Shown: piece after piece, positions 8,564-16,918 of the stretch
Position numbering within the stretch: the stretch's first letter is position 1
Layout of the letters: every line of letters begins with the position of its first letter
Assembly (NCBI GenBank): GCA_023265025.1
Contig: JAHFUP010000001.1
Location: forward strand, 1 to 64,000
From: Acidimicrobiia bacterium
GTDB lineage: Bacteria; Actinomycetota; Acidimicrobiia; Acidimicrobiales; AC-14
DNA: 64,000 bases
Direction: 5' to 3'
Notes under the pieces: model-generated
The model's input: the letters and a program-made list of their open reading frames with translations, nothing else
Databases searched by the model: none
Told to the model about the DNA's origin: nothing
Translations under genes and position numbers: made by a program

Positions 8564-8625
8564 GACCCCCGATTTGGCTGCAGTGACGTGCCTATAGGCA
8601 CGTAAGTGCAGCCAAATCGGGGGTC
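8564..8625. terminator. 62-nt near-perfect hairpin between convergent genes
   Basis: Outer arms 8564-8582 and 8607-8625 are perfect 19-bp inverted repeats. Inside them, after a 3-nt internal mismatch region, sits an 18-bp perfect palindrome (8586-8603, ACGTGCCTATAGGCACGT). It lies directly after the lysozyme stop and just before the LuxR-gene stop, fitting a bidirectional terminator, although there is no T-run on either side. A mobile palindromic repeat is an alternative. Confidence 0.6.
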
Positions 8626-8642
8626 TTGCCGACCGGATGGAT

Positions 8643-11249
8643 TTAGGACACCGCGACGTGCAGGGCCTGGGCGAGCTTGGAGCGGCTGTCGATCCCCAGC
8701 TTCTCGTAGCTCCGCTGGAGCTGCGTCTCAACGGTACGGACCGAGAGGTACAGCCGTTCGGCGATGCCGCGGTTCGGCACGCCGGCGGCGGCGAGCGTCG
8801 CGATCTCCAGCTGGCGCGCCGTCAACATCGCCTGGCTGGACGTGTTCACGACGGCGGGGGTGACCACCACGTCGCAGCGGCGCGCCAGCTCGGCGACGCG
8901 GGCCTCGAGTTGGGCGGCCCGCCGCGGCTCACCCGAGCGGTAGCGCAGGGTCGCCGCTTCGGCCGCCGCCTCCGCTCCGAACAACGGTGAGCCCATCCGT
9001 TCGAAGGCGGCCGATGCCTGCTCCAGGCCGTCGGCGTCCCGCCCGCACAACGCGGCGGCGTACCGGGCGGCCACATCGATCAGCGTTGCCGCGCTCGCGG
9101 CGCGCAACTCCTCGAGACGGTCCACGACCGCGGGTGCCTGGCCCAGCCGGGTCAGGTCATGCAGGCAGTCGAACTCTCCTGTCCCGTCGCCCCCGTCCCG
9201 TGCCAGTCGGGCCGCCTCGGTCAGCTGCCTGCGGGCCATTCCCAGCTCCCCGTCAGTCACCGCGAGCCATGCACGCGCCCGCAGGAACGCAGCGTCGGCG
9301 CCCTTGTTGGGCGAGTGCGGAAGCACGCTGTTCACGCCATCGAGCACCCTTCGTGCTTCGGCGGCCTGGCCGGCCAGCGCCAAGGCATGCGCCAGTCGGA
9401 TCATGGCGAGCCGCTGGCGGTGGGGCCACCGCTTGTCGGTGTAGAGGACGACGGCCTCCCGGCAGAGCGGGACCGCCTTCTCGGGCTGGCCGGCCACCAG
9501 GAGGACATTGGCCAGGGCGAGCCCGAGGGCAGCCTCAGCGGCGGCGTTCCCGTGGGCGCCGGCCCGGGCGTGCTCACGGGCGAGCAGGTCCTGCGCGCTC
9601 TGGATACGCCCCGACTGGATGAGGGCGAGCGACCTCGTGGCCCAGTGGTTCTCGGGGGCCGCGTGGGTCGGCGTGGCCGTCGGCGCCACCGACGCCTGGC
9701 CCTGGATGCCGACTGCGAGCGCCTCGACCGGCCGCCCCATCCGGGCCAGACATGCCGAAGCGATGCGACTCACGCCGGCGCTCCGGCCCTCGGGTCGCTC
9801 CAGGAGGGGCACCACCACCGCGTAGGCGGCCGCCACGTCGCCCTCTTCCAGCAGGACAGCGGCTCGGGCCGCGGCGACCTCGGCGTTCATCCCGGCACTG
9901 CCGATCAGCGTCTCGGCCCGCTGCGCCACTTCCAACGCCTCGGGCAAGCGGCCCATGCTGACCAGGTTCTCGACGCGTAGGCAGGCGATGCGGCCCTGTG
10001 TGGTCTCGTCGCCGGCCCCGGCCGAGAGGGCGGCCAGGCTGGCCTCGGCGCGCTCCGTGTCGCCGTCGAGCCAGGCCAGCTCGGCGTCCAGCAGGGCGGC
10101 GTCGAACCCCGCCCCCGCCGACACGGCCGATCGGATCAGGCGCTCGGCCAGTGTCAGGTCGCCCTGGTGCCGGGCGACCTCCGCGGCGGCGAAGAACTGC
10201 TCGGCAGGTAGGTGGTGGTTCGCGGCGGCCGCGTAGGTCGCCCGGCGAACGACGTCGTCCCGCCGGCGGCAGCCGGTCTCCTCGAGGTCGTCGAGGAGGA
10301 GGCCACTCACGGCTCGGACGCGCGAGGCGGGGATCCGGTGGAGCACCACTTCCCTGTACAGCGGGTCGGCGATGCGCACGGTCTGCCGGTTCTCGGTCTG
10401 CTCGACAGCGAGCAGCCCCCGCCGTTCCAGGGCGGCGACGGCCTTCGGCGAAGCGAGCTGCTCCAGCGTCGCCAGGCCGAGAGGCTGCCCCAGGGCCACG
10501 GTCTCCAGGGCATCACGCTCGTCGTCGTCAACGGTGCCGTAGCGCGCGTCGAAGTGCTCCACGAGGCGGGAGGGAACGGGCAGATCGCCCGCCATCCGCC
10601 AGAGACCGTCGTGGTAAGTGAGCGCGGTCCCGTCGCGGGCGACGGTGATCACTTCGGTGAGGTTCTGGGGATTGCCGGCGCTCATGGCGACCAGACGCCG
10701 GCGGGTGGCAGGCTCGACCGGGCCGTCGAGCAGCGCGTCGGCGAGGGCGTCCATCGATGCGTCGTCCAGCGGGGCGACGTCGATCCTCGCAAGGATGCCG
10801 TCCCGCCACAGCTGGACGATGGGATCCGGCGCGGCCACGCCACTGCGCACGGTGAGGATCACAGTGGCCAGCCGTTCCGAGGCGATCCGGCCGACGAGCG
10901 CAGCCGACAGATCGTCGAGGAGATGGGCGTCGTCGACCAGGAGGGCGCACGGCCGGGCGTCGCCGGCGAGGAGCGCCTCGGGACGGGCCAGCAGCCCGGT
11001 GGGGCTGACGGGGCTCCCGTCGGGCGCGGTCAGCAGCGGCGCCAACGCGCCCAGGGGGATGGACCGCAGGGCTCGCCCGCCGGCGACCCGGACGGTGCGG
11101 AGGCCCCGGCCGCCCGCCAGTTGGAGGCCGGCGTCCGCCAAGCGGCTCCGGCCCACACCCGCGGGCCCGGCCAGGACGACTCCGGCGGCGCCGCCGGCCA
11201 GCAGATCCCCCACCCGCTCCAGCTCGACCTGCCGACCGATCAGCTCCAT
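8643..11249 (-). CDS. Large LuxR-family (LAL/MalT-like) ATPase regulator
   Basis: An 868-residue one-component transcription regulator. The amino end carries an AAA/NB-ARC-like ATPase: LIGRQVELERV, then a P-loop GPAGVGRSRLAD in which Arg replaces the usual Lys, and a Walker B-like ALLVDDAHLLDD. The middle is TPR-like helical repeats rich in Ala and Glu. The last 65 residues form a LuxR-type helix-turn-helix: LTARQLEIATLAAAGVPNRGI followed by AERLYLSVRTVETQLQRSYE and KLGIDSRSKL. The start is ATG 11249 ahead of the MELIGRQ motif rather than the longer open frame. It diverges from the OmpR-type response regulator and shares its 152-bp intergenic region. Ligand unknown. Confidence 0.85.
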   Translation of the reverse strand: MELIGRQVELERVGDLLAGGAAGVVLAGPAGVGRSRLADAGLQLAGGRGLRTVRVAGGRALRSIPLGALAPLLTAPDGSPVSPTGLLARPEALLAGDARPCALLVDDAHLLDDLSAALVGRIASERLATVILTVRSGVAAPDPIVQLWRDGILARIDVAPLDDASMDALADALLDGPVEPATRRRLVAMSAGNPQNLTEVITVARDGTALTYHDGLWRMAGDLPVPSRLVEHFDARYGTVDDDERDALETVALGQPLGLATLEQLASPKAVAALERRGLLAVEQTENRQTVRIADPLYREVVLHRIPASRVRAVSGLLLDDLEETGCRRRDDVVRRATYAAAANHHLPAEQFFAAAEVARHQGDLTLAERLIRSAVSAGAGFDAALLDAELAWLDGDTERAEASLAALSAGAGDETTQGRIACLRVENLVSMGRLPEALEVAQRAETLIGSAGMNAEVAAARAAVLLEEGDVAAAYAVVVPLLERPEGRSAGVSRIASACLARMGRPVEALAVGIQGQASVAPTATPTHAAPENHWATRSLALIQSGRIQSAQDLLAREHARAGAHGNAAAEAALGLALANVLLVAGQPEKAVPLCREAVVLYTDKRWPHRQRLAMIRLAHALALAGQAAEARRVLDGVNSVLPHSPNKGADAAFLRARAWLAVTDGELGMARRQLTEAARLARDGGDGTGEFDCLHDLTRLGQAPAVVDRLEELRAASAATLIDVAARYAAALCGRDADGLEQASAAFERMGSPLFGAEAAAEAATLRYRSGEPRRAAQLEARVAELARRCDVVVTPAVVNTSSQAMLTARQLEIATLAAAGVPNRGIAERLYLSVRTVETQLQRSYEKLGIDSRSKLAQALHVAVS

Positions 11250-11329
11250 CGCCCACCAGAATCGCCGGGGGCGACACCTGATGCCAGCACGGTTCGCGCT
11301 GCATCGGCACAACTTCCGACCCGTCCGTG

Positions 11330-11373
11330 TTGTGCGTTTGTTGGGCGTTTTTTGGGCGTTCCGTGGGCGAAGT
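11330..11373 (+). promoter_or_regulatory. Four direct repeats at exact 11-bp spacing (OmpR/PhoB-type operator)
   Basis: Repeats begin at 11330, 11341, 11352 and 11363: TTGTGCG, TTGGGCG, TTGGGCG and GTGGGCG, each followed by a 4-bp spacer that is T-rich in the first two. OmpR/PhoB-family winged-helix regulators bind head-to-tail sites with this 11-bp period. The array stops 14 bp before the -10 box of the adjacent PhoB-type gene and covers its -35 position, so autoregulation is the simplest reading. Confidence 0.65.
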
Positions 11374-11387
11374 CGGACGCCGATCGG

Positions 11388-11393
11388 TACGAT
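11388..11393 (+). promoter_or_regulatory. -10 box TACGAT of a probable leaderless promoter
   Basis: TACGAT (TANNNT) ends 8 nt before the GTG at 11402, supporting that GTG as the start and a transcript with little or no leader. The -35 position falls inside the last 11-bp repeat. Confidence 0.55.
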
Positions 11394-11401
11394 CCAAGGC
11401 C

Positions 11402-12094
11402 GTGAGCGACGCGGGCGCCCGCATTCTGGTCATCGACGAGGACCCGGTCTTTCGTGGCCTGTTGACCACCTTGTTGCAACGCGACGGATTTGCGGTCGAG
11501 GCGGTGCCGGGGAGCCAGGAGGCCGTCTCCCGACTCGAACGGGGGGACCCCGATCTGGTGGTCCTCGACCTGGACCTCCCGGAGATGGCCGGGCTGGACC
11601 TGCTGAACCGGATCCGCTCCTCGTCGCAGGTGCCGATCATGATCGTCTCGGCCCGCAGCGCCGAGACGGAACGGGTCCTCGCCCTCGACATGGGTGCGGA
11701 CGACTACGTGGTGAAGCCGTTTCTGCCCAGGGAGTTCGGGGCTCGGGTGCGGTCGCTCCTACGCCGAACCCGCCCCTCCCCGGTGCCCACCACCTACACC
11801 TTCGGGCCGCTCGAGATCCGCGTGGCGACCAGGGAGGCGCTCGTCTCAGGCCGCCCCGCGGCCCTGACCCCGAAAGAGTTCGACGTGCTCGCCTACTTCG
11901 CCGGCCGCCCGCGCCAGGTCGTCTCCCGCAAGGAGCTCCTGGAGCAGGTCTGGAAGTCGTCGGAGGAGTGGCAGGACCTGGCCACGGTGACCGAGCACGT
12001 CCGCCGCCTGCGGCACAAGATCGAGCCCGATCCCGCCAACCCGCGCTGGCTGCGGGCCGTGCGCAACGTCGGGTACTGCTTCGAGCCGGGCTGA
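11402..12094 (+). CDS. OmpR/PhoB-family response regulator
   Basis: A 230-residue two-component response regulator. The receiver domain shows the acidic pocket IDEDP, the phospho-acceptor Asp in VVLDLDLP, the Thr/Ser position MIVSARS and the conserved Lys in VVKPF. After a short linker a winged-helix DNA-binding domain follows: FGPLEIRV, LTPKEFDVLAYF, RKELLEQVW, then TEHVRRLRHKIEPDP and VRNVGYCF. GTG 11402 is chosen because of the -10 box 8 nt upstream. No kinase is adjacent. The next gene, an NTF2-like protein, begins 7 bp after its stop and is probably co-transcribed. Likely autoregulated through the four 11-bp repeats. Confidence 0.9.
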   Translation: MSDAGARILVIDEDPVFRGLLTTLLQRDGFAVEAVPGSQEAVSRLERGDPDLVVLDLDLPEMAGLDLLNRIRSSSQVPIMIVSARSAETERVLALDMGADDYVVKPFLPREFGARVRSLLRRTRPSPVPTTYTFGPLEIRVATREALVSGRPAALTPKEFDVLAYFAGRPRQVVSRKELLEQVWKSSEEWQDLATVTEHVRRLRHKIEPDPANPRWLRAVRNVGYCFEPG

Positions 12095-12101
12095 GCGGCT
12101 C

Positions 12102-12497
12102 ATGCCTGAGCACCGCGCCGTCGTGCGCGCCAGGCAGTACGTCGACCTCCTCCATCGAGGGGACTTCGAGTCCATGCGGCATTTCTACGCCGACGACGTG
12201 GTGTGGCACGTGGGCGGCCGGCACAAGCTCAGCGGCGTCTACCGGGGCATCGACGCCGTGTTCGACTACTTCGCCCAGGTCAGGGTGCTCACGGGTGGCA
12301 CGCTCAGGTTGGAACCGCACTCCATCCTCGCCTCGGACGCCCAGACCGTGATGTTCACGCGCGTGACGGCCCGCCGGGAAGGCCGGGGGCTTGACGTCGA
12401 GCTGGTGGAGATCCTCCGCATGACGCCCGACGGGCGGTGGACCGAGTATTTCGGGATGCCGAGCGACGGGGCCGCCGTCGGCAACTTCTGGGACTGA
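12102..12497 (+). CDS. SnoaL/NTF2-like protein
   Basis: A 131-residue cone-shaped NTF2/SnoaL-like fold: helix VRARQYVDLLHRGDFESMRHF, then YADDVVWHVGG, YRGIDAVFDYFAQV, a beta sheet with SDAQTVMFTRVTA and the closing WTEYFGMPSD. The family includes polyketide cyclases, ketosteroid isomerases and catalytically inert ligand binders; no active-site Asp-His pair is clear enough to choose. It is a close paralogue of the product of the convergent gene ending at 12513 (shared VRARQY, FYADDV/FYDDDV, SG.YRG.DA.FDYF, LTGG.L.LEP.SILASD). Begins 7 bp after the response-regulator gene. Confidence 0.8.
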   Translation: MPEHRAVVRARQYVDLLHRGDFESMRHFYADDVVWHVGGRHKLSGVYRGIDAVFDYFAQVRVLTGGTLRLEPHSILASDAQTVMFTRVTARREGRGLDVELVEILRMTPDGRWTEYFGMPSDGAAVGNFWD

Positions 12498-12512
12498 CGA
12501 CCCTCCTCCCCG

Positions 12513-12941
12513 TCACGCCCAGAACGCGTCCACCGCCTCCTGATCGTCGGCCACGGCCCAGTACTCGGTCCACCGCTGGTCCGGGCCGACCTTCATCACC
12601 TGGGCGAGCAGCACGTCGAGGCCCCGGTCGTTCCGGCGGCCCGTGACCCGGATGAACATGGCGATGTGTCGATCGGAGGCGAGGATCGATTCCGGTTCCA
12701 AGTGGAGGCTGCCCCCGGTCAGCTGGCGCACCAGGCGGAAGTAGTCGAACAGCGCATCCTTGCCCCTGTAGTCGCCGGAAAGCCGGTGCGAGCCGGCGAC
12801 GTGCCAGAGCACATCGTCGTCGTAGAAGTCCCGCAGGGCCTCAACGTCCCATGCGTGGAACGCGTCCATGTACTGGCGGGCGCGCACGACCCCCGGATGT
12901 TCGGCGATCGACCACTCGGTGGCCTTCGCCGAGGGCGTCAT
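12513..12941 (-). CDS. SnoaL/NTF2-like protein
   Basis: A 142-residue NTF2-like protein, last gene of a three-gene leftward operon of such proteins. Its core (VVRARQYMDAFHAWDVEALRD, FYDDDVLWHVAGSHRLSGDY, LTGGSLHLEPESILASD) is strikingly similar to the gene at 12102-12497 on the other strand, pointing to an inverted duplication. The ATG overlaps the stop of the previous operon gene as ATGA (12938-12941), so translation is probably coupled. No catalytic function can be assigned. Confidence 0.8.
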   Translation of the reverse strand: MTPSAKATEWSIAEHPGVVRARQYMDAFHAWDVEALRDFYDDDVLWHVAGSHRLSGDYRGKDALFDYFRLVRQLTGGSLHLEPESILASDRHIAMFIRVTGRRNDRGLDVLLAQVMKVGPDQRWTEYWAVADDQEAVDAFWA

Positions 12942-13297
12942 GCGCCCGTCCCGTTCCCGCCCGCCCCGAACAGGTCGTTCTCGGCGTCGCGATTGTCGGA
13001 GAGATTCCAGACCTCGCAGATCTTCCCGGTCGCGTCGATCTTCTGGGCGCAGGCGTACGACAGCTCCACGGGGCCGGGCGGCTGGTTGTAGACGACCCTC
13101 ACGATCGCCACCGCCCGGGAGTCATCCGCGAAGACGTCCTGGATGTCGACGTCGGCCGGAGCATCGTCGGCTCCCGGGTTCCCGCGCATGCGGATGATGA
13201 CATCGTCGGTGGCCAGCGATCGCCACGTCTCGACGTCGCCTTGGAACCACGCGGTCAGAAAGCGGCGCGCCGCGCCGGCGTTGGCGTGCTCAGCCAC
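12938..13297 (-). CDS. SnoaL/NTF2-like protein
   Basis: A 119-residue NTF2-like protein when started at GTG 13297, giving VAEHANAGAARRFLTAWFQGD. This GTG lies one base after the stop of the upstream operon member (13299-13697), the spacing expected for coupled translation; a longer frame upstream would overlap that gene. Core elements are DVIIRMRGNP, an acidic ADVDIQDVFADDS and the beta strands RAVAIVRVVYNQPP and KICEVWNLSD. More distant from the other family members in this locus. Confidence 0.72.
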   Translation of the reverse strand: MAEHANAGAARRFLTAWFQGDVETWRSLATDDVIIRMRGNPGADDAPADVDIQDVFADDSRAVAIVRVVYNQPPGPVELSYACAQKIDATGKICEVWNLSDNRDAENDLFGAGGNGTGA

Positions 13298-13298
13298 G

Positions 13299-13697
13299 TC
13301 AGCCGTACAGCGCGTCCCAGGCGGCTTCGTCGCTCGCAAGGAGCCAGCCTTCACGCAGGTTGCCGTCGGCGTCGAACCGGGCCGCGTAGGCGACGATGGC
13401 GTCGACCCGTGCTCCGTCCCGTTGGGTGGGCACCCGGAGGATGGCTGCCGCGTAGTCCTCGTCGGCGAGCACCTCGACCGGGTGCATGACGCTCACCTTC
13501 CGCGCCGTCGCCGGCTGGCCGGCGAGAAGGCCGGCGAGGGCGTCGGCGCCCCGGTACGTGCCGCCCCGGGGCCCGGGCCCGCCGTGGTGGAACACGGCGT
13601 CGGCGGACCAAAGGGCCAACATCGTGTCCACGTCGCGCCGGTCATGGGCCTCCAGCGCAGCGCGGACCCGGGCCGCGTTTCGATGCTCGTCGCCCAC
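13299..13697 (-). CDS. SnoaL/NTF2-like protein, first gene of operon
   Basis: A 132-residue NTF2-like protein: VRAALEAHDRRDVDTMLALWS, ADAVFHHGGPG, TYRGADALAGLL and the closing LREGWLLASDEAAWDAL. Starts at GTG 13697 with a TAGCGT box (13704-13709) ending 6 nt upstream, so the three-gene operon is probably transcribed as a leaderless message. The His pair in VFHHGG could be functional but no known catalytic set is recognised. Confidence 0.75.
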   Translation of the reverse strand: MGDEHRNAARVRAALEAHDRRDVDTMLALWSADAVFHHGGPGPRGGTYRGADALAGLLAGQPATARKVSVMHPVEVLADEDYAAAILRVPTQRDGARVDAIVAYAARFDADGNLREGWLLASDEAAWDALYG

Positions 13698-13703
13698 GGT
13701 CTC

Positions 13704-13709
13704 ACGCTA
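13704..13709 (-). promoter_or_regulatory. -10 box TAGCGT for the NTF2-like operon
   Basis: On the minus strand TAGCGT matches TANNNT and ends 6 nt before the GTG at 13697, as expected for a leaderless transcript. No clear -35. Confidence 0.45.
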
Positions 13710-13725
13710 CCGCGACGCCTCGCGC

Positions 13726-16700
13726 TCAGCGACGGGCCCGCCGGGCGCTGGCCATGCTCGCCCGCAGCTCCTCGCGCAGCCGCTCGTCGTCGAGCTGCCC
13801 CTTCTCGAGGAGTGACTCCACGCTGCCCGCCAGCCGGCGCCGGTCGTCGGCGGTGATGTCCTTCGACGTGACGACGATGATGGGGATCGCCCGCCACTCC
13901 TCGTGCTCCCGCACCGCGGTGATGAACTCGAAGCCGTCCATCACGGGCATCAGCAGATCCGAGAAGATGAGGATCGGGCGGCGGGACGCCATGGCGTCCA
14001 GCGCGGCCCGGCCGTGCTCCGCTTCGATCACCTCGGCCCCCGCCTTGTCGAGGATGTCGCGTATCCGCGCCCGGGAGACCTCGTCGTCGTCGACCACGAG
14101 CACCGGGCCGGCGGGGGACTCGCCGCAGTTCTTCCGGACCAGGCTCACCAGCCGGTCCCGGTCGACCGGCTTGGTCAGGTAGTCCGCGGCGCCGAGCGAC
14201 AGGCCGAGGGCTCGCTGATCGGTGAAGGTGAGCATGATCACCGGTACGTCCGCCAGATCGGGGTCAGCCTTCAGCTCGCCCAGCAGGTCCCATCCGTCCT
14301 GGCCCGGCATGATGACATCGAGGGTGATGGCGTCCGGCCGGGACTCGCGGGCCAGACGCAGCCCCTCCTCGCCCGACCCGGCGGTCACCACGCGGTACCC
14401 CTCCCGCCCGAGCCAGCGCCGCAGCATGTCGAGGACGGTCGGGTCGTCGTCAATGACCAGGACCGACGCCGCGTCGGGGGCGACCGGGTGCTCCTCGGCG
14501 ATCACCCGGCCGGCGGTGGCGGCGACGACGTCCGGGTCCCGGACGACCGCGGGGAGCCGGACGGTGAAGGTCGAGCCCTTGCCCGGTTCGGCGGCCACCG
14601 TGATGTCGCCGCCCATCATGCGGCAGAAACGGCGGCTGATCACCAGCCCGAGCCCGGTCCCGCCGTACTTGCGGGTGGTGGACGAGTCGGCCTGGGAGAA
14701 CGGCTGGAACAGCTTCTCCATCTGGTCGGGCGTCATGCCGATGCCATCGTCGGCGACGGTGAACGTGAGGCTCGGCTCCTGGCGGTCCTCTCGGACCACC
14801 TCCAGCCGGATGGTGCCGCTCTCCGTGAACTTGGTGGCGTTGCTAAGCAGATTGAACAGCGCCTGGCGCACCTTGGTGACATCCGCGTGCATCTGCCCCA
14901 CGTCGTCCGGGACCGTGACCGCGAGGGCGTTGCCCTTCTTGTCGATCAGCGGGCGGATGGTGGCGACGACGTCGTCGACCATGGCCCGCACGTCGAACGT
15001 CTCGAGGAAGAGCTCCATCCTCCCGGCCTCGATCTTGGACAGGTCGAGCACGTCGTTGATCAGACCCAACAGGTGGTGCCCGGCACCGCGGATCCTCTCG
15101 ACGTCCGAGAGCATCTGATCCTCGCCCAGATCGGTCAGATCCTCCTGCAGGATCTCGCTGTAGCCGATGATGGCGTTGAGCGGCGTCCGGAGCTCGTGGC
15201 TCATGCTGGCGAGGAACGCGCTCTTGGTCTGGTTGGCGACCTCCGCCTCCTCCTTGGACAGCTGCAGCTCCGCCGCCGCCCGCTCCCGCTCGATCACCCG
15301 CCCGAGCTGGTTCCCGACGTCGCCCATCACATGGAGCAGCGACGCCGGCGGCTCGGTCGGCTCGCCGGTGTCGAACTCCAGTACGGCGGCCACCTCCCGC
15401 CCGAGGATCACCGGGAAGGCGATGCGCCCGCCCGCGGGCGTGTCGCCGGCGCCGCGGGCCGGCGTCCAGGCTCGACGGCGGGCGAGGATGGCTTGCCGGG
15501 CTGCCGTGTCGTCGAGGGTCACGCCGGCCAGCCCGCGGGCCGCGGGATGCGAGGTGAGCAGCACCGGCCGCGCGCTCCCGGGCCGCTCGGGCTCCTCGAC
15601 CAGCCATGCGTGACCCGCTTTCCACGCGGTGTACGCGCAGACGCGGGCCAGCAGGATCCGGCTCGCCTCCTCGGTGGTGGTCGCCTCGTTGGCCGCCGAC
15701 GACACCTCCTGGAGGAGCTGCAGCGAGCGGGTGCGATCCTCGAGCTCGCTGGTGCGCTCTCGGACGGTGGCCTCGATGGTCTCCACCGTCTCTTGCAGCC
15801 GGCCCGCCATCGCGTTGAAGGCGCCGGCCATGGCGCCGATCTCGTCCGACGTGCGCACCTCGGCCCGCCGGTTCAGATCGCCCTCGGCCAGCTCACCCGC
15901 CGCCGACGCCACCGCGCCGACGTTGCGGGAGATGCGCCGGGCGACGACGAGGGTCAGTGCGAACGACATCGCGACGACGATCAGGACGAGCTCGAGGGCG
16001 AACCGCCGGCCCGCCAAGTGATGGTCGCGGCGGATCTCCAGCAACGCGTCCTCCCGCTCCAGCAGCTGCGGCCAGAGACGGGCGTAGGCCTCGTGCGCGG
16101 CCCGGGCACCCTCCAGCAGCCGCGCCTGGGTGGTCGGCGGCGTCGGGCTCACGACGACGCTGTCGGTCACGAGCCGGTTGAAGCCGGAGACGGCGTCGAA
16201 GGTGGCCCCGACGTCGGGACCGAGCAGGGCGACGAGCTCGGGTCGCTTGGACGCCTGGCCCGCGATCTCGAAGTCGGAGCGGAGGCTGTCGGCCGTCTGT
16301 TGGAGGAGCGCCACCCGGGCGGCCACGTCGGCCCGCTCCCCGGGCTGCAGTTCGCGGGCCGGGAGCCTCGTGACCACGCCACTGAGGCCGCTCAACTGGC
16401 CGGCGAGCTCGGGCTGGCGCAGCAGCAGCGCGTCCATGATGTAGTAGGTGTCGAGGTCGGGGTCGAGGATCAGTTGCGATGCGTCACCCACGTGGGTGAT
16501 CAGCTGCCGGATCCGCGAGACCAGGCTGTCGTAGCCGTCCGGACCGAGGGCCTGCTCGGGCGGAAGCTTCCGCACCCGTTCCCAGTCGGCGGCGACGCTC
16601 GCCACCCGGACATCGGTGTCCAGCGCACGGGAAAGGGCCCGGTCCGCGGCGTGAAGATCACGGAGATCGGCATCGACGCGGGCCGCGGCCGCCGAGACGT

Positions 16701-16917
16701 CGGCCCGGGTCTCCACGGCTGACCGGTGCTCCAGGACGTGGACGAGGACGCTGCTGAGCGGCCGTAGGAACCGCACCCCTTCGCGCTCGTGCTGGGCGAA
16801 GTCGATCTTGGTGCTCGCTTCCTGGAGTAGGAAGTACGTCGTGAGGGCGAGGGGGACGGCGAAGGTCAGCGCCACCACGGCGAGCTTGCGCCAGATGCGC
16901 GAGGTGATGAAGCGCAT
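13726..16917 (-). CDS. Membrane hybrid histidine kinase (HAMP-GAF-HisKA-HATPase-REC-REC)
   Basis: A 1063-residue sensor kinase. An amino transmembrane helix (about 13-31), a ~270-residue extracytoplasmic helical sensor region and a second helix (about 305-325) precede a HAMP domain, a coiled coil, a GAF-like domain (about 400-540) and the HisKA H-box [16 protein letters not shown] with phospho-His near residue 574. The HATPase has DDGIGM and YGGTGLGL. Two receiver domains follow: LVIDDDP with LDVIMPG (from about 817) and LVVDDDE with [11 protein letters not shown] (from about 936). It is the last gene of a three-gene operon, starting one base after the cyclase stop. Signal sensed is unknown. 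Confidence 0.9.
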   Translation of the reverse strand: MRFITSRIWRKLAVVALTFAVPLALTTYFLLQEASTKIDFAQHEREGVRFLRPLSSVLVHVLEHRSAVETRADVSAAAARVDADLRDLHAADRALSRALDTDVRVASVAADWERVRKLPPEQALGPDGYDSLVSRIRQLITHVGDASQLILDPDLDTYYIMDALLLRQPELAGQLSGLSGVVTRLPARELQPGERADVAARVALLQQTADSLRSDFEIAGQASKRPELVALLGPDVGATFDAVSGFNRLVTDSVVVSPTPPTTQARLLEGARAAHEAYARLWPQLLEREDALLEIRRDHHLAGRRFALELVLIVVAMSFALTLVVARRISRNVGAVASAAGELAEGDLNRRAEVRTSDEIGAMAGAFNAMAGRLQETVETIEATVRERTSELEDRTRSLQLLQEVSSAANEATTTEEASRILLARVCAYTAWKAGHAWLVEEPERPGSARPVLLTSHPAARGLAGVTLDDTAARQAILARRRAWTPARGAGDTPAGGRIAFPVILGREVAAVLEFDTGEPTEPPASLLHVMGDVGNQLGRVIERERAAAELQLSKEEAEVANQTKSAFLASMSHELRTPLNAIIGYSEILQEDLTDLGEDQMLSDVERIRGAGHHLLGLINDVLDLSKIEAGRMELFLETFDVRAMVDDVVATIRPLIDKKGNALAVTVPDDVGQMHADVTKVRQALFNLLSNATKFTESGTIRLEVVREDRQEPSLTFTVADDGIGMTPDQMEKLFQPFSQADSSTTRKYGGTGLGLVISRRFCRMMGGDITVAAEPGKGSTFTVRLPAVVRDPDVVAATAGRVIAEEHPVAPDAASVLVIDDDPTVLDMLRRWLGREGYRVVTAGSGEEGLRLARESRPDAITLDVIMPGQDGWDLLGELKADPDLADVPVIMLTFTDQRALGLSLGAADYLTKPVDRDRLVSLVRKNCGESPAGPVLVVDDDEVSRARIRDILDKAGAEVIEAEHGRAALDAMASRRPILIFSDLLMPVMDGFEFITAVREHEEWRAIPIIVVTSKDITADDRRRLAGSVESLLEKGQLDDERLREELRASMASARRARR

Positions 16918-16918
16918 G

